Source of the DNA: Rhizobium sp. CCGE 510
Lineage (GTDB): Bacteria > Pseudomonadota > Alphaproteobacteria > Rhizobiales > Rhizobiaceae
Length of the DNA stretch: 64,000 nt
Direction of reading: 5' to 3'
NCBI RefSeq assembly: GCF_000292525.1
Contig: NZ_AEYF01000044.1
Location: 372,001-436,000, forward strand
Part shown: piece by piece, positions 8,366 through 17,180 of the stretch
How the letters are laid out: the number at the start of each line of letters is the position of its first letter
How positions within the stretch are numbered: the stretch's first letter is position 1
Program-made: the position numbers and the translations under genes
Notes under the pieces: generated by a model
Told to the model about the DNA's origin: nothing
The model's database searches: none
What the model saw: only the letters and a program-made list of their open reading frames with translations

Positions 8366-8428
8366 CATGTTATGGTTACCAGGGACCATGTTATGGTTAC
8401 CAGGGGCCATACTATGCTTACCAGGGGA
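8366..8428. repeat. three tandem 21-bp repeats
   Basis: Units begin at 8366, 8387 and 8408. The first two differ at one position (CATGTTATGGTTACCAGGG...); the third is more diverged. They lie between the terminator hairpin and the ATPase ribosome site. The unit is a multiple of three and open in the ATPase frame, but the ribosome site favours a start downstream. Confidence 0.85.
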
Positions 8429-8464
8429 TGGATAGAGCAGACGCGACACAAGGAGGAGAGGTCC

Positions 8465-10018
8465 ATGATCGGACTGGAAGAGGTCAGTCATCGCCACGAT
8501 GACAGCGCCACGCTGAAAGAAGCCAATCGCATTCCCGCCGGATCGCCTATCCTCGAACTCAAGGGCCTGCAGAAGAATTACGGTCATGTACAGGCGCTGA
8601 AGCCGGCGACGCTGACCTTTCTCGCCGGTGAGATCCACGCCATCGTCGGCGAAAACGGCGCCGGCAAATCCACCCTGATCAAATTGCTGACCGGCGTCAT
8701 TACCCGCACCGCCGGCGAAGTGCTGTGGTGCGGCCAGCCAGTGGGGCTGTCGACGCCGAACGAGGCGATCGCCCGCGGCATCAACGCCGTCCACCAGGAA
8801 GTCGTGCTCTGCCGGCATCTGACGGTCGCCGCCAACCTTTTCCTCGGTGACGAAGTCAACCGCTACGGCCTGATGCGCAAGAAGCAGATGCAAAAGTTGG
8901 CGCAGGCCGTGCTCGACGATCTCGGCTTCGGCCTTCCGGCCGGCGCGCTGCTCAGCTCGCTGACCATCGGCCAGCAGCAGCTGGTGGCGACGGCGCGCGC
9001 CGCCATGCGCGGCACCCAGTTCCTGATCTTCGACGAACCCACGGCCTATCTGACGCGCCAGGAATCGGCGCAGCTGTTCAAGCTGATCCGCCGCCTGCAG
9101 GGCGAAGGCGTCACCATCGTCTATATCAGCCATCGCATGGAGGAAGTCTTCGAGCTTGCCGACCGTGTCTCGGTGCTGCGCGACGGCACCCATGTCGGCA
9201 CGCGGCTGATCGGCGAGACCAATGATGCCGAACTGATCGCGCTGATGATCAACCGCACGATCGAACAGATCTATCACAAGGAAGAGATCGCCATCGGCGA
9301 GACCATCCTTGCCGTCAACGGCCTTTCCGGGCCGGGCTTCGAAGACGTGTCGCTCAGCGTCAAGGCCGGGCAGATCGTCGGGCTTTACGGCCTGATCGGC
9401 GCCGGGCGCAGCGAATTCGCGCTCGGCCTCTATGGCCGCCAACCGACAACCGCGGGTGACATCCAGTGGATGGGCAAGCGGGTGGACATCCGCAACGAAC
9501 GCACGGCGATGGAGCTCGGCATTGCGCTGGCGCCGGAAAGCCGGCGCGACCAGGGGCTTTGCCTCAACCTGCCGATCGGCCTCAACATTAACCTGCCGGT
9601 GTTCGGACGGCTCAGCCATGGACCCGTCATCAACCACGCGCGGGAATCGGCCAATGCCGACAGGCAGATCCGCGATCTCAGCATCAAGACGCCGAGCCGG
9701 CGTGTGCCGGCCTCCAGCATGTCGGGCGGCAACCAGCAGAAGATCGTCATCGGCAAGTGGCTGAGCCACGGTGCCCGGCTGTTCATCTTCGACGAGCCGA
9801 CCGTCGGCGTCGACGTCGGCACCAAGGCGGAAATCTATAGGCTGTTCGCCAAGCTTCTGAAGGAGGGCGCGGGCATCATCCTGATCTCCTCCTACCTGCC
9901 GGAAGTTTACGAACTGGCCGACCGGCTGCACGTCTTCCGCGGCGGCAAAATCGTCGCGAGCCATGATTACCACGCGGCGACGCATGAAGAAGTGCTCAGC
10001 GAAGCGATCGGCGTCTGA
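8465..10018 (+). CDS. sugar ABC transporter, duplicated ATPase (RbsA/XylG type)
   Basis: 517 residues from the ATG at 8465, chosen because AGGAGGAGAGG lies just upstream; an ATG at 8372 in the same frame would only add repeat-encoded residues. It has two ATPase halves. The first has Walker A GENGAGKSTL, a signature-region variant LTIGQQQLVATARA and Walker B FLIFDEPTAYLT. The second has a degenerate P-loop GLIGAGRSEFAL, signature MSGGNQQKIVIGKWL and LFIFDEPTVGVDVG. That asymmetry is normal for the ribose/xylose importer family. It energises import with the permease at 10140. Confidence 0.92.
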   Translation: MIGLEEVSHRHDDSATLKEANRIPAGSPILELKGLQKNYGHVQALKPATLTFLAGEIHAIVGENGAGKSTLIKLLTGVITRTAGEVLWCGQPVGLSTPNEAIARGINAVHQEVVLCRHLTVAANLFLGDEVNRYGLMRKKQMQKLAQAVLDDLGFGLPAGALLSSLTIGQQQLVATARAAMRGTQFLIFDEPTAYLTRQESAQLFKLIRRLQGEGVTIVYISHRMEEVFELADRVSVLRDGTHVGTRLIGETNDAELIALMINRTIEQIYHKEEIAIGETILAVNGLSGPGFEDVSLSVKAGQIVGLYGLIGAGRSEFALGLYGRQPTTAGDIQWMGKRVDIRNERTAMELGIALAPESRRDQGLCLNLPIGLNINLPVFGRLSHGPVINHARESANADRQIRDLSIKTPSRRVPASSMSGGNQQKIVIGKWLSHGARLFIFDEPTVGVDVGTKAEIYRLFAKLLKEGAGIILISSYLPEVYELADRLHVFRGGKIVASHDYHAATHEEVLSEAIGV

Positions 10019-10024
10019 GCACAG

Positions 10025-10124
10025 GCAATTCCAGCAAAACTGCGGTGCGGTTTTGCATCCGGAAATTGCGTAAGAACAAAGAGATAGAGCAGTCCCGTGG
10101 TTTGAAGAAAACGGAAATGCTCTA
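10025..10124. repeat. two adjacent extragenic palindromes
   Basis: A nested hairpin (GGCAATTCC / GGAAATTGC outside, GCAAAAC / GTTTTGC inside, 10025-10069) is followed by TAGAGCA / TGCTCTA arms at 10085-10124. They fill the ATPase-permease gap, and the first resembles the GCAATTCC palindrome at 5565. Confidence 0.7.
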
Positions 10125-10139
10125 AGAGGGAAAAAATTC

Positions 10140-11114
10140 ATGACTGCCACCCCTACCGAAATCGTCGCCCCGCCGCCGCGCCGGAAAATGAACATCCTGT
10201 TCGGCCTGACGCTGATCGGGCTTCTGATCTTCCTCTGGATCGTGCTCGGCGTTGTTACCCCGAGCTTCTGGACGCCGCTCAACATTTCGAACCTGCTGCG
10301 TCAGGGGGCGATGACGGCGATCCTCGCACTCGGCCAGACCTTCGTCATCATCACCGCCGGCATCGACCTTTCGGTCGGCGCCATCGTCGGTTTCTGTACC
10401 GTCATCATCGCCTGGCTGCTGCAGGCGGGCGTGCCGATCTGGGGTGCGATCGTGCTGACGCTGCTGATCGGCGTGGCGATCGGCGCCTTCCATGGCTTCG
10501 GCATCGTCCATATGGGGCTGCCGCCGTTCATCATCACGCTGGCGACGCTGACGTCGCTGCGCGGCATTGGCCTGTTGATCACCAACGGCTCGACGATCAA
10601 CATTACCAATGAGAATTTCAGCAATTTCGCCCGCGCCGATCTGCTCAGCATTCCGAGCCTGTTCTGGATGGTCATCCTGGTGGCGGTGCCCTCCTTCATC
10701 TTCTTGCATCTGAGCCGCTGGGGCCGCTATCTCTTCGCGGTCGGCTCGAATGCCGAAGCGGCCCGCCTTTCCGGCGTCAACGTCAAGGGCATGATCTACC
10801 TCGCCTATATCCTCTCGGCCGGCTTCGCCGCCTTCGTCGGCGTGCTGCTCGCCTCGCGCATTGCCATCGGCAATGCGACGCAGGCCGACGGCTGGGAACT
10901 GCAGGCGATCGCCTCCTCGGTCATCGGCGGCACCAGCCTGTTCGGCGCGGTCGGTTCGGTGCACGGCCCGCTGATCGGCGCCTTCATTCTCGCCACCATC
11001 AACAACGGCGCCAACCTTCTGAACGTCAACTCCTTCTGGCAGCGCATCATCACCGGTCTGCTGATCATCGTGATCGTGTTCTTCGACCAGCTGCGCCGCC
11101 GCCGGAGCAATTGA
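10140..11114 (+). CDS. sugar ABC transporter permease (RbsC type)
   Basis: 324 residues with eight to ten hydrophobic helices. Family motifs are visible: LGQTFVIITAGIDLSVGAIVG near residue 65, the cytoplasmic loop GRYLFAVGSNAEAARLSGVNV that contacts the ATPase, and VIGGTSLFGAVGSVHGPLIGA. The start has GAGGG upstream. It forms the membrane channel for the sugar importer together with the proteins encoded at 7324 and 8465. The gene ends just before a RIME-like repeat that separates it from the alcohol dehydrogenase. Confidence 0.92.
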   Translation: MTATPTEIVAPPPRRKMNILFGLTLIGLLIFLWIVLGVVTPSFWTPLNISNLLRQGAMTAILALGQTFVIITAGIDLSVGAIVGFCTVIIAWLLQAGVPIWGAIVLTLLIGVAIGAFHGFGIVHMGLPPFIITLATLTSLRGIGLLITNGSTINITNENFSNFARADLLSIPSLFWMVILVAVPSFIFLHLSRWGRYLFAVGSNAEAARLSGVNVKGMIYLAYILSAGFAAFVGVLLASRIAIGNATQADGWELQAIASSVIGGTSLFGAVGSVHGPLIGAFILATINNGANLLNVNSFWQRIITGLLIIVIVFFDQLRRRRSN

Positions 11115-11154
11115 GAGGCGAGCAGGAGATCGCCGCCCGGGGAGATCGCCGCCT

Positions 11155-11299
11155 GCCCCTCATCCGCCTGCCGCCACCTTCTCCCCGTTTTGACGGGGAG
11201 AAGGGGATATGCCGCAAACCTCTCCGTCCCTCGCCAGCATCCCGTTTGGCACGTCCCCTCTCCCCGTTTTTTACGGGGAGAGGGTTAGGGTGAGGGGCA
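11155..11299. repeat. RIME-like intergenic mosaic repeat, copy 2
   Basis: Reads CCCCTCATCCGCC ... GGGTGAGGGGCA with two inner palindromes (CTTCTCCCCG/CGGGGAGAAG and CTCTCCCCG/CGGGGAGAG). Same orientation as copies 6 and 7. Just upstream, GGAGATCGCCGCC occurs twice in tandem (about 11126-11153). Confidence 0.85.
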
Positions 11300-11380
11300 G
11301 ATGTTTTCGATACGGCGCCACATCGGCGCGAGCCGGCCAGACAAACCGGCTTCCTCCTTCCGAAGAATGCGAGACCCGTC

Positions 11381-12400
11381 ATGAAAGCAGTTCTTTGCCG
11401 GGAGCCCGGCGTGCTCGATATCGTCGAGCGTCCTTCGCCAGCGGCTCCCGCCGCCGGCTGGGTGCGGCTTGCCGTCAGCCATGTCGGCATCTGCGGCACC
11501 GACTACCATATCTTCGAGGGCAAACATCCCTTCCTCGAATATCCCCGGGTGATGGGGCACGAGATCTCGGCAACGGTGCTGGAAGCCGGCGACGGCGTCG
11601 CCATGGCGGTGGGAACACCCGTCATCGTCAATCCCTATCTTTCCTGCGGCCAATGTGTCGCCTGCATCAAGGGCAAGGCGAATTGCTGCACCAATATCAA
11701 GGTGCTCGGCGTCCATACGGACGGCGCCTTCTGCGAGGAGATTTTGGTTCCGGCCGGCAACCTCTATGCCGCCGAGGGCTTAAGCCTCGAGGCAGCGGCG
11801 ACCGTCGAGTTCCTGGCGATCGGCGCCCATGCCGTGCGCCGCTCGATGACCGGCACCGGCGCCAAGGCGCTCGTCATCGGCGCCGGCCCGATCGGGCTCG
11901 GGACAGCGATCTTCTCGCGCATCGCCGGCCATCAGGTGACGCTGCTCGACACCAGTGCTGAGCGGCTGCAGATGGCCTCTGAGCGCTTCGGCTTCACCTC
12001 CGGCATCGTCGCCAACGAGCAAACGGCGGATGCCGTGCGGGAAACAACCGCTGGCGACGGTTTCGACGTGGTCTTCGACGCCACGGGCTACGGCCCTTCG
12101 ATGGAAAAGGCCTTCTCCTTCGTTGCCCATGGCGGCGCACTGGTGCTGGTCAGCGTCGTCAAGGACGATATCCGCTTCTCCGACCCGGAATTCCACAAGC
12201 GCGAAATGATGGTGATCGGCAGCCGCAACGCCACCCGCGCCGATTTCGAACATGTGGCCGCTTCGATCGCCAAAGGCCTCGTGCCGGTGGACAAACTCAT
12301 CACCCACCGCACGACACTCGCCGATGCGCCGCGCGATCTCGGGCGCTGGGCGCATGAGAAGGATGGGCTGATCAAGGCGGTGATCAGGGTTGGTGGTTAG
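11381..12400 (+). CDS. zinc-dependent alcohol/polyol dehydrogenase
   Basis: 339 residues of the medium-chain dehydrogenase family. Catalytic zinc ligands are seen in GICGTDYHIF and GHEI. A structural-zinc cluster NPYLSCGQCVACIKGKANCC follows, and the Rossmann motif is VIGAGPIGLG. It is closest in style to sugar-acid dehydrogenases such as L-galactonate/L-gulonate 5-dehydrogenases and sorbitol-type enzymes. As the last gene of the sugar locus it may oxidise a hydroxyl of the aldonate or deoxy-acid intermediate. It is separated from the permease by a 266-base gap with a repeat, so its own promoter is possible. Confidence 0.85.
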   Translation: MKAVLCREPGVLDIVERPSPAAPAAGWVRLAVSHVGICGTDYHIFEGKHPFLEYPRVMGHEISATVLEAGDGVAMAVGTPVIVNPYLSCGQCVACIKGKANCCTNIKVLGVHTDGAFCEEILVPAGNLYAAEGLSLEAAATVEFLAIGAHAVRRSMTGTGAKALVIGAGPIGLGTAIFSRIAGHQVTLLDTSAERLQMASERFGFTSGIVANEQTADAVRETTAGDGFDVVFDATGYGPSMEKAFSFVAHGGALVLVSVVKDDIRFSDPEFHKREMMVIGSRNATRADFEHVAASIAKGLVPVDKLITHRTTLADAPRDLGRWAHEKDGLIKAVIRVGG

Positions 12401-12451
12401 GGCGATTGCGGTAAAGCGTGAGATCATTTCCGCCCGCTTCGCGCCAGTGGC

Positions 12452-12582
12452 TGCCCCTCACCCTAGCTCTCTCCCCGTAAACGGGGCGAGTTGCGAGAGC
12501 GAGGTGAGAGCGGAGAGAGATCACGGCATGGTCCCTTCTCCCCGCGAGCGGGGAGAAGGTGGCGGCAGCCGGATGAGGGGCA
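12452..12582. repeat. RIME-like intergenic mosaic repeat, copy 3
   Basis: Inverse orientation to copy 2: starts CCCCTCACCCTAG and ends GCCGGATGAGGGGC, with CTCTCCCCGTAAACGGGG and CTTCTCCCCGCGAGCGGGG hairpins. It lies between two convergent genes. Confidence 0.85.
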
Positions 12583-12592
12583 AGCCGCGTCG

Positions 12593-13318
12593 CTAAACTC
12601 CCGCCTCAATCGCCCTTCGCATCTGCCTCACAACCGCGACATCCGTCTTGTTCGTACTCTTCGCCTCGAAACCGAACGCGACCGCACGCGGATCGGCGCT
12701 TTCGACCGGCGAACTGCAGGAACCATGGACCTCGCGAGCACCGGTCGCCTGCAAGATGGCGCCGACATTGCCGGGGCGGATGCCGCTGCCAGGCATGATG
12801 GATATGCGGCTGGCGGCCCTTGCCGAGAGGCGCTTCAGGGTTTCGAGACCGTCGGCCGCCTTCAGCGCGCAGCCGGAGGTGAGGATACGTTCGCAGCCGA
12901 GCTCGACCGCTTGTTCCAGCGCGTAGTCGGCATCCGGCACCAGATCGAAAGCGCGATGCAGCGTCGAGCCGAGGCCTGAGGCATGCGTCTTCAGACGGTG
13001 GATCAGCGGCATATCGAGCGTGCCGTCCGGGTGATTGGCGCCGATGACGACGCCGGCAAGGCCTGCGGCGCGCACGGCATCGATATCGAGCATCATCGCT
13101 TCCTCATCCTTCCTGTCGAAGATGAAGGGACCGGCGTGCGGGCGGATCATTGCATAAACGGGAATGCGCGTCCTGGCGGCGATCCGCATCAGGCTCGGCA
13201 GCGGCGTCAGACCGCCGAGCTCCAGCGCCGAACAAAGCTCGATGCGGCCGGCGCCGCCCTCGATGGCGGCGGCGAGGCCGGCGGCGCTATCCACACACAC
13301 TTCGAGCAGGACGGTCAC
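12593..13318 (-). CDS. cutC: CutC family copper homeostasis protein
   Basis: 241 residues, standard length, TIM-barrel. Typical motifs include LLEVCVDSAAGLAAA, GAGRIELCSAL, GGLTPLPSLM, VYAMIRPHAGPF, GVVIGANHPDG, HRAFD, RILTSGC and MPGSGIRPGNV. CutC was linked to copper tolerance in E. coli, but its biochemical role is not settled. The start codon overlaps the stop of the upstream LysR gene (13315-13318, ATGA), so the two are translationally coupled. The LysR protein may therefore be co-regulated with CutC rather than divergent from its target. Confidence 0.93.
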   Translation of the reverse strand: MTVLLEVCVDSAAGLAAAIEGGAGRIELCSALELGGLTPLPSLMRIAARTRIPVYAMIRPHAGPFIFDRKDEEAMMLDIDAVRAAGLAGVVIGANHPDGTLDMPLIHRLKTHASGLGSTLHRAFDLVPDADYALEQAVELGCERILTSGCALKAADGLETLKRLSARAASRISIMPGSGIRPGNVGAILQATGAREVHGSCSSPVESADPRAVAFGFEAKSTNKTDVAVVRQMRRAIEAGV

Positions 13319-14574
13319 GCGGCACTCTCCCTGGCTTTGTCGCGCGCCATGGTCGGCGCGACGGTTTCCGACGTAATTCTCGCCGCCGCCTCGATGATGA
13401 CGGCGCAGGCATCGGCGGCGGCTTTGCGATGGTTGAAGGCGACGTGATAGGACATCGGCAGATGTTCGTCGAGATCGACGATGCGCACCTTGTCGGCGAT
13501 CGGCATGGCGCTGACCCGGCCGAGGAAGGAGACGTAGCCATGATTGGCGACGAGGTCGACGATCACAGGCAGCGAATCCGCCGCGGTGATATCCCGGCTG
13601 CGCAAACGCCGGTTCGGCGCGCGCTCGTCGCTGAAGGCCATGGCCGCGTGGCCGAGACCGGTGCGCGGGCTCGGCATGCAGATCGGGTGGCCGGCGACGA
13701 GATCGGCGACGGTGGTTTCGGTACTGAACGGCGGCGCGATCACCACCATGTCGGTCTGCAGCAATTCCCGATGGCGGAAGCTTTCAAGGCCGAAGACCGA
13801 ATCGAGGATCGCCACATCGATGCGGCCGCTCTTCAGCGCCTCGCGCAGATCGTCGGCGGTCATCGAAACCAGCGAGATTGCATTGTTGTTGCGGCGCGCA
13901 TTCCATTCGGAGATCAGCGAGCCCAGGCAGCGAGCCACCCAACTTTCCGATCCGGTGGGAATGATCGAGCCGATGCGCAGCGACCGGGCGGCGCGCCGAT
14001 ACCGCTCGTCGGCCGATGATTTCAGATCGTTCCAAGCCTGGCTGATCGTCGTGAAGATCTGATAGGCGCGTCTGCCCTCCTCCGTCAGCACCGACCCCTG
14101 CGCCTGCCGCTCGAACAGGCGGTGACCTAGAAATTTCTCAAGATTGGCAAGCTGAAGCGAAAGCTGCGGCTGCCCCAAGCGAAGGCGGCGGGCGGCCCGA
14201 TTGATGCTGCCCTGGTCGGCCACCTCCAGAAAACGCTCGATGGTGACGACCTTGACGGGGATGCGTGACGCCCAGGCATCGCAAGCATCGGCGGCCTCGA
14301 TGGCGTCCGTGGTCGTACCGTCATGGCCGGTGAATTGGCCAAGCTCGCCGATCGCGGCGGTGAGCGGCGCCAGGCCTTCCAGCACCCTGCCGCTGGCGAT
14401 GAGCATGACCAGCTCGCCGGAGGCGCGTTCCGTCAGCTTCATCGCCAGCTCGGTTTCGAGATGATGGATGGCCGCAGACACGGTCGAGGGCGACAGCTGA
14501 AAGCGCCGCCCCGTCTCGCGCACCGAACCGGAGGTCAGAACATGGTGGGCGGTAAACAGGGCACCAAGATGCAA
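13315..14574 (-). CDS. LysR-type regulator with two N-terminal HTH domains
   Basis: 419 residues from a TTG start with GGAGG nine bases upstream; no ATG is available in frame. Residues 3-62 are a LysR helix-turn-helix (GSVRETGRRFQLSPSTVSAA). Residues 109-168 are a second complete LysR helix-turn-helix (GSINRAARRLRLGQPQLSLQ). A periplasmic-binding-like effector domain follows from about 195 on. Normal LysR proteins are near 300 residues with one such unit. The Trp/Leu-poor linker of about 45 residues suggests a domain duplication rather than a frame error. It overlaps cutC by four bases. Target genes and inducer are unknown. Confidence 0.85.
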   Translation of the reverse strand: MHLGALFTAHHVLTSGSVRETGRRFQLSPSTVSAAIHHLETELAMKLTERASGELVMLIASGRVLEGLAPLTAAIGELGQFTGHDGTTTDAIEAADACDAWASRIPVKVVTIERFLEVADQGSINRAARRLRLGQPQLSLQLANLEKFLGHRLFERQAQGSVLTEEGRRAYQIFTTISQAWNDLKSSADERYRRAARSLRIGSIIPTGSESWVARCLGSLISEWNARRNNNAISLVSMTADDLREALKSGRIDVAILDSVFGLESFRHRELLQTDMVVIAPPFSTETTVADLVAGHPICMPSPRTGLGHAAMAFSDERAPNRRLRSRDITAADSLPVIVDLVANHGYVSFLGRVSAMPIADKVRIVDLDEHLPMSYHVAFNHRKAAADACAVIIEAAARITSETVAPTMARDKARESAA

Positions 14575-15017
14575 ACGAGCCGCCTCCGGAAAGCGCTGGA
14601 AAAACGGGACGATATGATGTGTTCATGAAAAAAGATATCCCTGCTTTCGCAGAGGGCGGCTATCGTTTCCCTATAGAAAAATCCGGGCGGCGGAAATCCG
14701 CAACAGAGCCGGGGAATATCGCGGAAACACGCAAGGGGACAAAAACAAATCGCGCCGGCCCTGGAAAAGGGAATGCGTTTCCGCGCGCGGCGGGGCATTC
14801 GCCGCCATAATCGTGGCGCGGCTGCAAATACTAAAGGGGGCTTGCATCGATTTTTCAGGCGTGCACGCTATTTCCATCACGCACGCAATACCGGCATGAT
14901 GCGATCTCATCGCGCTGGCCGACAGGCTTCTTGTGCGCAAACCTCCCGCCCGAGGCTTGCGCACCTGCATAATGCAGCAATTCAAAGTGCTAACGGTGTC
15001 AACCAAGGGGATATTCC
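14575..15017. other. 443-bp intergenic region with dyad and repeat remnant
   Basis: No gene is supported here. The region contains an eight-base dyad GTGCGCAA / TTGCGCAC at 14933-14964, the palindrome TGCATAATGCA shortly after it, and a remnant (AATTCAAAGTGCTA at about 14980) of the extragenic repeat at 18889-18945. Promoters of the LysR gene and of the solute importer must lie within it. Confidence 0.5.
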
Positions 15018-15926
15018 ATGCTGAAGAAACTCGCACTCGCCGTCACGCTCTCCGCCTTTGCGGCGGGTGCGGCTCACGCTGCAGATGTCGTCGTCTCGTC
15101 GAAAATCGACACCGAAGGCACGCTGCTCGGCAACGTCATTGCGCTCGCTCTCGAAGCGAACGGCATCAAGACGCAGGACCGCATCGCGCTTGGCGCCACA
15201 CCCGTCGTGCGCAAGGCGATCACCGCCGGCGAAATCGACATCTACCCTGAATATACCGGCAATGCCGGCTTCTTCTTCAACAAGGCCGATGACGCCGCCT
15301 GGAAGAATATCGACCAGGGTTATGAGCTGGCAAAGAAGCTCGATTACGACGCCAACAAGATCGTCTGGCTAACGCCGTCGCCTGCCAATAACACCTGGGC
15401 GCTCGCCGTGCGCAGCGATGTTGCCCAACCGAACAAGCTGAAGAGCCTGACGGACTTCGGAAAATGGGTTGCCGGCGGCGGTGCCGCCAAGCTTGCGGCC
15501 TCCGCCGAATTCGTCAATTCGGCAGGCGCGCTTCCTGCCTTTCAGACGACCTACGGTTTCCAGCTGAAGCCCGACCAGATGGTGGTTCTGTCCGGCGGCG
15601 ACACGGCGGCGACGATCAAGGCGGCGGCCGACCAGACGAACGGCGTCAACACCGCCATGGTCTACGGCACGGATGGCGCGATCGAAGCGGCGGAACTCAC
15701 CGTTCTCGAAGACGACAAGAACGTGCAGCAGGTCTATGCGCCCACCCCGATCATCCGCGAGGAGGTTCTGAAGGCCAATCCGAAGATCGAGGAAGTGCTG
15801 TCGCCGATCTTCAAGAGCCTGACCGCCGACGAATTGCGCAAGCTCAATGCCAAGATCCAGGTCGACGGCGAGCCGGCAAAGTCCGTCGCAGAAGCCTATC
15901 TGAAGGAAAAAGGCTTCCTGAAGTAA
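15018..15926 (+). CDS. OsmF/YehZ-like compatible-solute binding protein
   Basis: 302 residues with a clean signal peptide (MLKKLALAVTLSAFAAGAAHA, cut before ADVVV). The mature part has OpuAC-type features: VSSKIDTEGTLLGNVIALAL, IDIYPEYTGNAGFF, and FQTTYGFQLKPDQMVVLSGG. It belongs with glycine betaine/choline binding proteins of the OsmF group. AAGGGGATATTCC precedes the ATG. It is the first of four genes that together make a complete importer, and a terminator hairpin follows its stop. Confidence 0.9.
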   Translation: MLKKLALAVTLSAFAAGAAHAADVVVSSKIDTEGTLLGNVIALALEANGIKTQDRIALGATPVVRKAITAGEIDIYPEYTGNAGFFFNKADDAAWKNIDQGYELAKKLDYDANKIVWLTPSPANNTWALAVRSDVAQPNKLKSLTDFGKWVAGGGAAKLAASAEFVNSAGALPAFQTTYGFQLKPDQMVVLSGGDTAATIKAAADQTNGVNTAMVYGTDGAIEAAELTVLEDDKNVQQVYAPTPIIREEVLKANPKIEEVLSPIFKSLTADELRKLNAKIQVDGEPAKSVAEAYLKEKGFLK

Positions 15927-15935
15927 TCATCACTC

Positions 15936-15959
15936 GCTCCGCCCGATTGCGGGCGGAGC
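15936..15959 (+). terminator. intercistronic terminator/attenuator after binding protein
   Basis: A perfect ten-base stem GCTCCGCCCG / CGGGCGGAGC with an ATTG loop is followed by CTCTCTTTA. It lies between the binding-protein gene and the first permease gene of the same importer. Confidence 0.8.
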
Positions 15960-16013
15960 CTCTCTTTAATGGTAGGTTTGGCCGGACGGGATTGCTCAGA
16001 CAGGGTTGATTTG

Positions 16014-17180
16014 ATGGAAGAAACCTCAGCGGTCCGCAGGCTGGACCGGCTCGGCGTGGTTCTGGTGGCCGGCGGCATCGCGGCGACGGCACTGATGCCT
16101 TTCATCTACGTCAAGGCGAACCGGATCGCCGCCGGCAAGCCGATGCTGCTGACGCAGCTTCTTCCCCAGCCCTCCGTCATTATCCTCACCATCCTGCTCG
16201 TTCTCACCGCTTTCGCCACGCTGTTGCTGCGCAACGCCCTTGCCCGGCTTGCCATCGCCACACTCTGCCTTGCGGCGCTGATCGTTGCGATCGGCCTCAC
16301 CTCGACGGCAGCGACGCCACCGGGCAGCACGGTGGCGCGGATGACGCCCGGCGGTGGTTTCTGGGCGCTGTTTGCGGTGATCGGGCTCGTCATCTCCGAT
16401 GCACTGGTGAAAATCCGGCTGGCGCCGTGGATGCGGGTCGCAGCCCTTGCGGCCTATGCGGCGCTGCTTTTCCTCTCGCTTTCCTCCGGCCTGCTCGACA
16501 GCCTGTCGATCATGAAGGAGTTCTCGACGCGGGCGCCGCAGTTCGAGACGGAAGCGATCTCGCATCTGCTGCTAGCCTTCGGCTCGCTGGCCATCGCCAT
16601 CATTCTCGGCCTGCCGCTCGGCATCCTCTGCTTCTGGGTGCCAAAGCTGCGGGCTATCGTGCTGCAGGGGCTCAGCCTCGTCCAGACGATCCCGAGCCTG
16701 GCGCTCTTCGGCCTGCTGATGCTGCCGCTCGGCTATCTCGCCACCCATGTGCCGTTCGCCGCCGCGATCGGCATTCGCAGCATCGGCACGGCGCCGGCGT
16801 TGATCGCACTGGTGCTCTATTCGCTGCTGCCGATCGTCGCCAACACCGTCGTCGGCCTTGAGGGCGTCGACCCCTCGGTGCGGGATGCCGCGGCCGGCAT
16901 GGGGCTGACGCGCCGGCAGATCCTCACCGGCATCGACATGCCGCTTGCCTTTCCCGTCATCCTCACCGGCATCCGCATCGTGCTGGTGCAGGCAATCGGC
17001 ATGGTGACGATCGCGGCGCTGATCGGCGGCGGCGGCTTCGGCATCTTCATCTTCCAGGGGCTCGGCCAGACGGCCATGGACCTGGTCCTGCTCGGCGCCG
17101 TGCCGACCGTGTTCTTCGCCTTCTCATCGGCCGTCATCCTCGATGCGGTCATCGACAGCATCCGGGGATCCGCCGCATGA
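16014..17180 (+). CDS. compatible-solute ABC permease, long form (YehY-like)
   Basis: 388 residues from the ATG at 16014; an upstream ATG at 15969 in frame lacks a ribosome site. The first 190 residues hold four to five extra membrane helices. These are followed by the ordinary BPD_transp_1 domain with the ATPase-contact segment at about residues 300-320 (GVDPSVRDAAAGMGLTRRQI). YehY in enterobacteria has the same N-terminal extension, which supports assignment to the OsmF/YehZYXW group. Its stop overlaps the next start by four bases (17177-17180). Confidence 0.88.
   Translation: MEETSAVRRLDRLGVVLVAGGIAATALMPFIYVKANRIAAGKPMLLTQLLPQPSVIILTILLVLTAFATLLLRNALARLAIATLCLAALIVAIGLTSTAATPPGSTVARMTPGGGFWALFAVIGLVISDALVKIRLAPWMRVAALAAYAALLFLSLSSGLLDSLSIMKEFSTRAPQFETEAISHLLLAFGSLAIAIILGLPLGILCFWVPKLRAIVLQGLSLVQTIPSLALFGLLMLPLGYLATHVPFAAAIGIRSIGTAPALIALVLYSLLPIVANTVVGLEGVDPSVRDAAAGMGLTRRQILTGIDMPLAFPVILTGIRIVLVQAIGMVTIAALIGGGGFGIFIFQGLGQTAMDLVLLGAVPTVFFAFSSAVILDAVIDSIRGSAA

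Noticed and set aside
8366..8428. Possible CRISPR-like array
   Set aside because: The repeats are directly tandem with no spacers, only three units, and no cas genes are present.
8372..8464. N-terminal extension of the ATPase from the ATG at 8372
   Set aside because: Encoded almost entirely by the 21-bp tandem repeats, with AGGAGGAGAGG located before 8465 instead.
8339..10285. Minus-strand open frame of 648 codons
   Set aside because: Lies opposite the sugar ATPase gene, which has all ABC motifs; the antisense frame has none.
11155..11299. RIME-like repeats considered as insertion sequences
   Set aside because: No coding capacity and no target duplications seen; short mosaic palindromes fit intergenic repeat families better.
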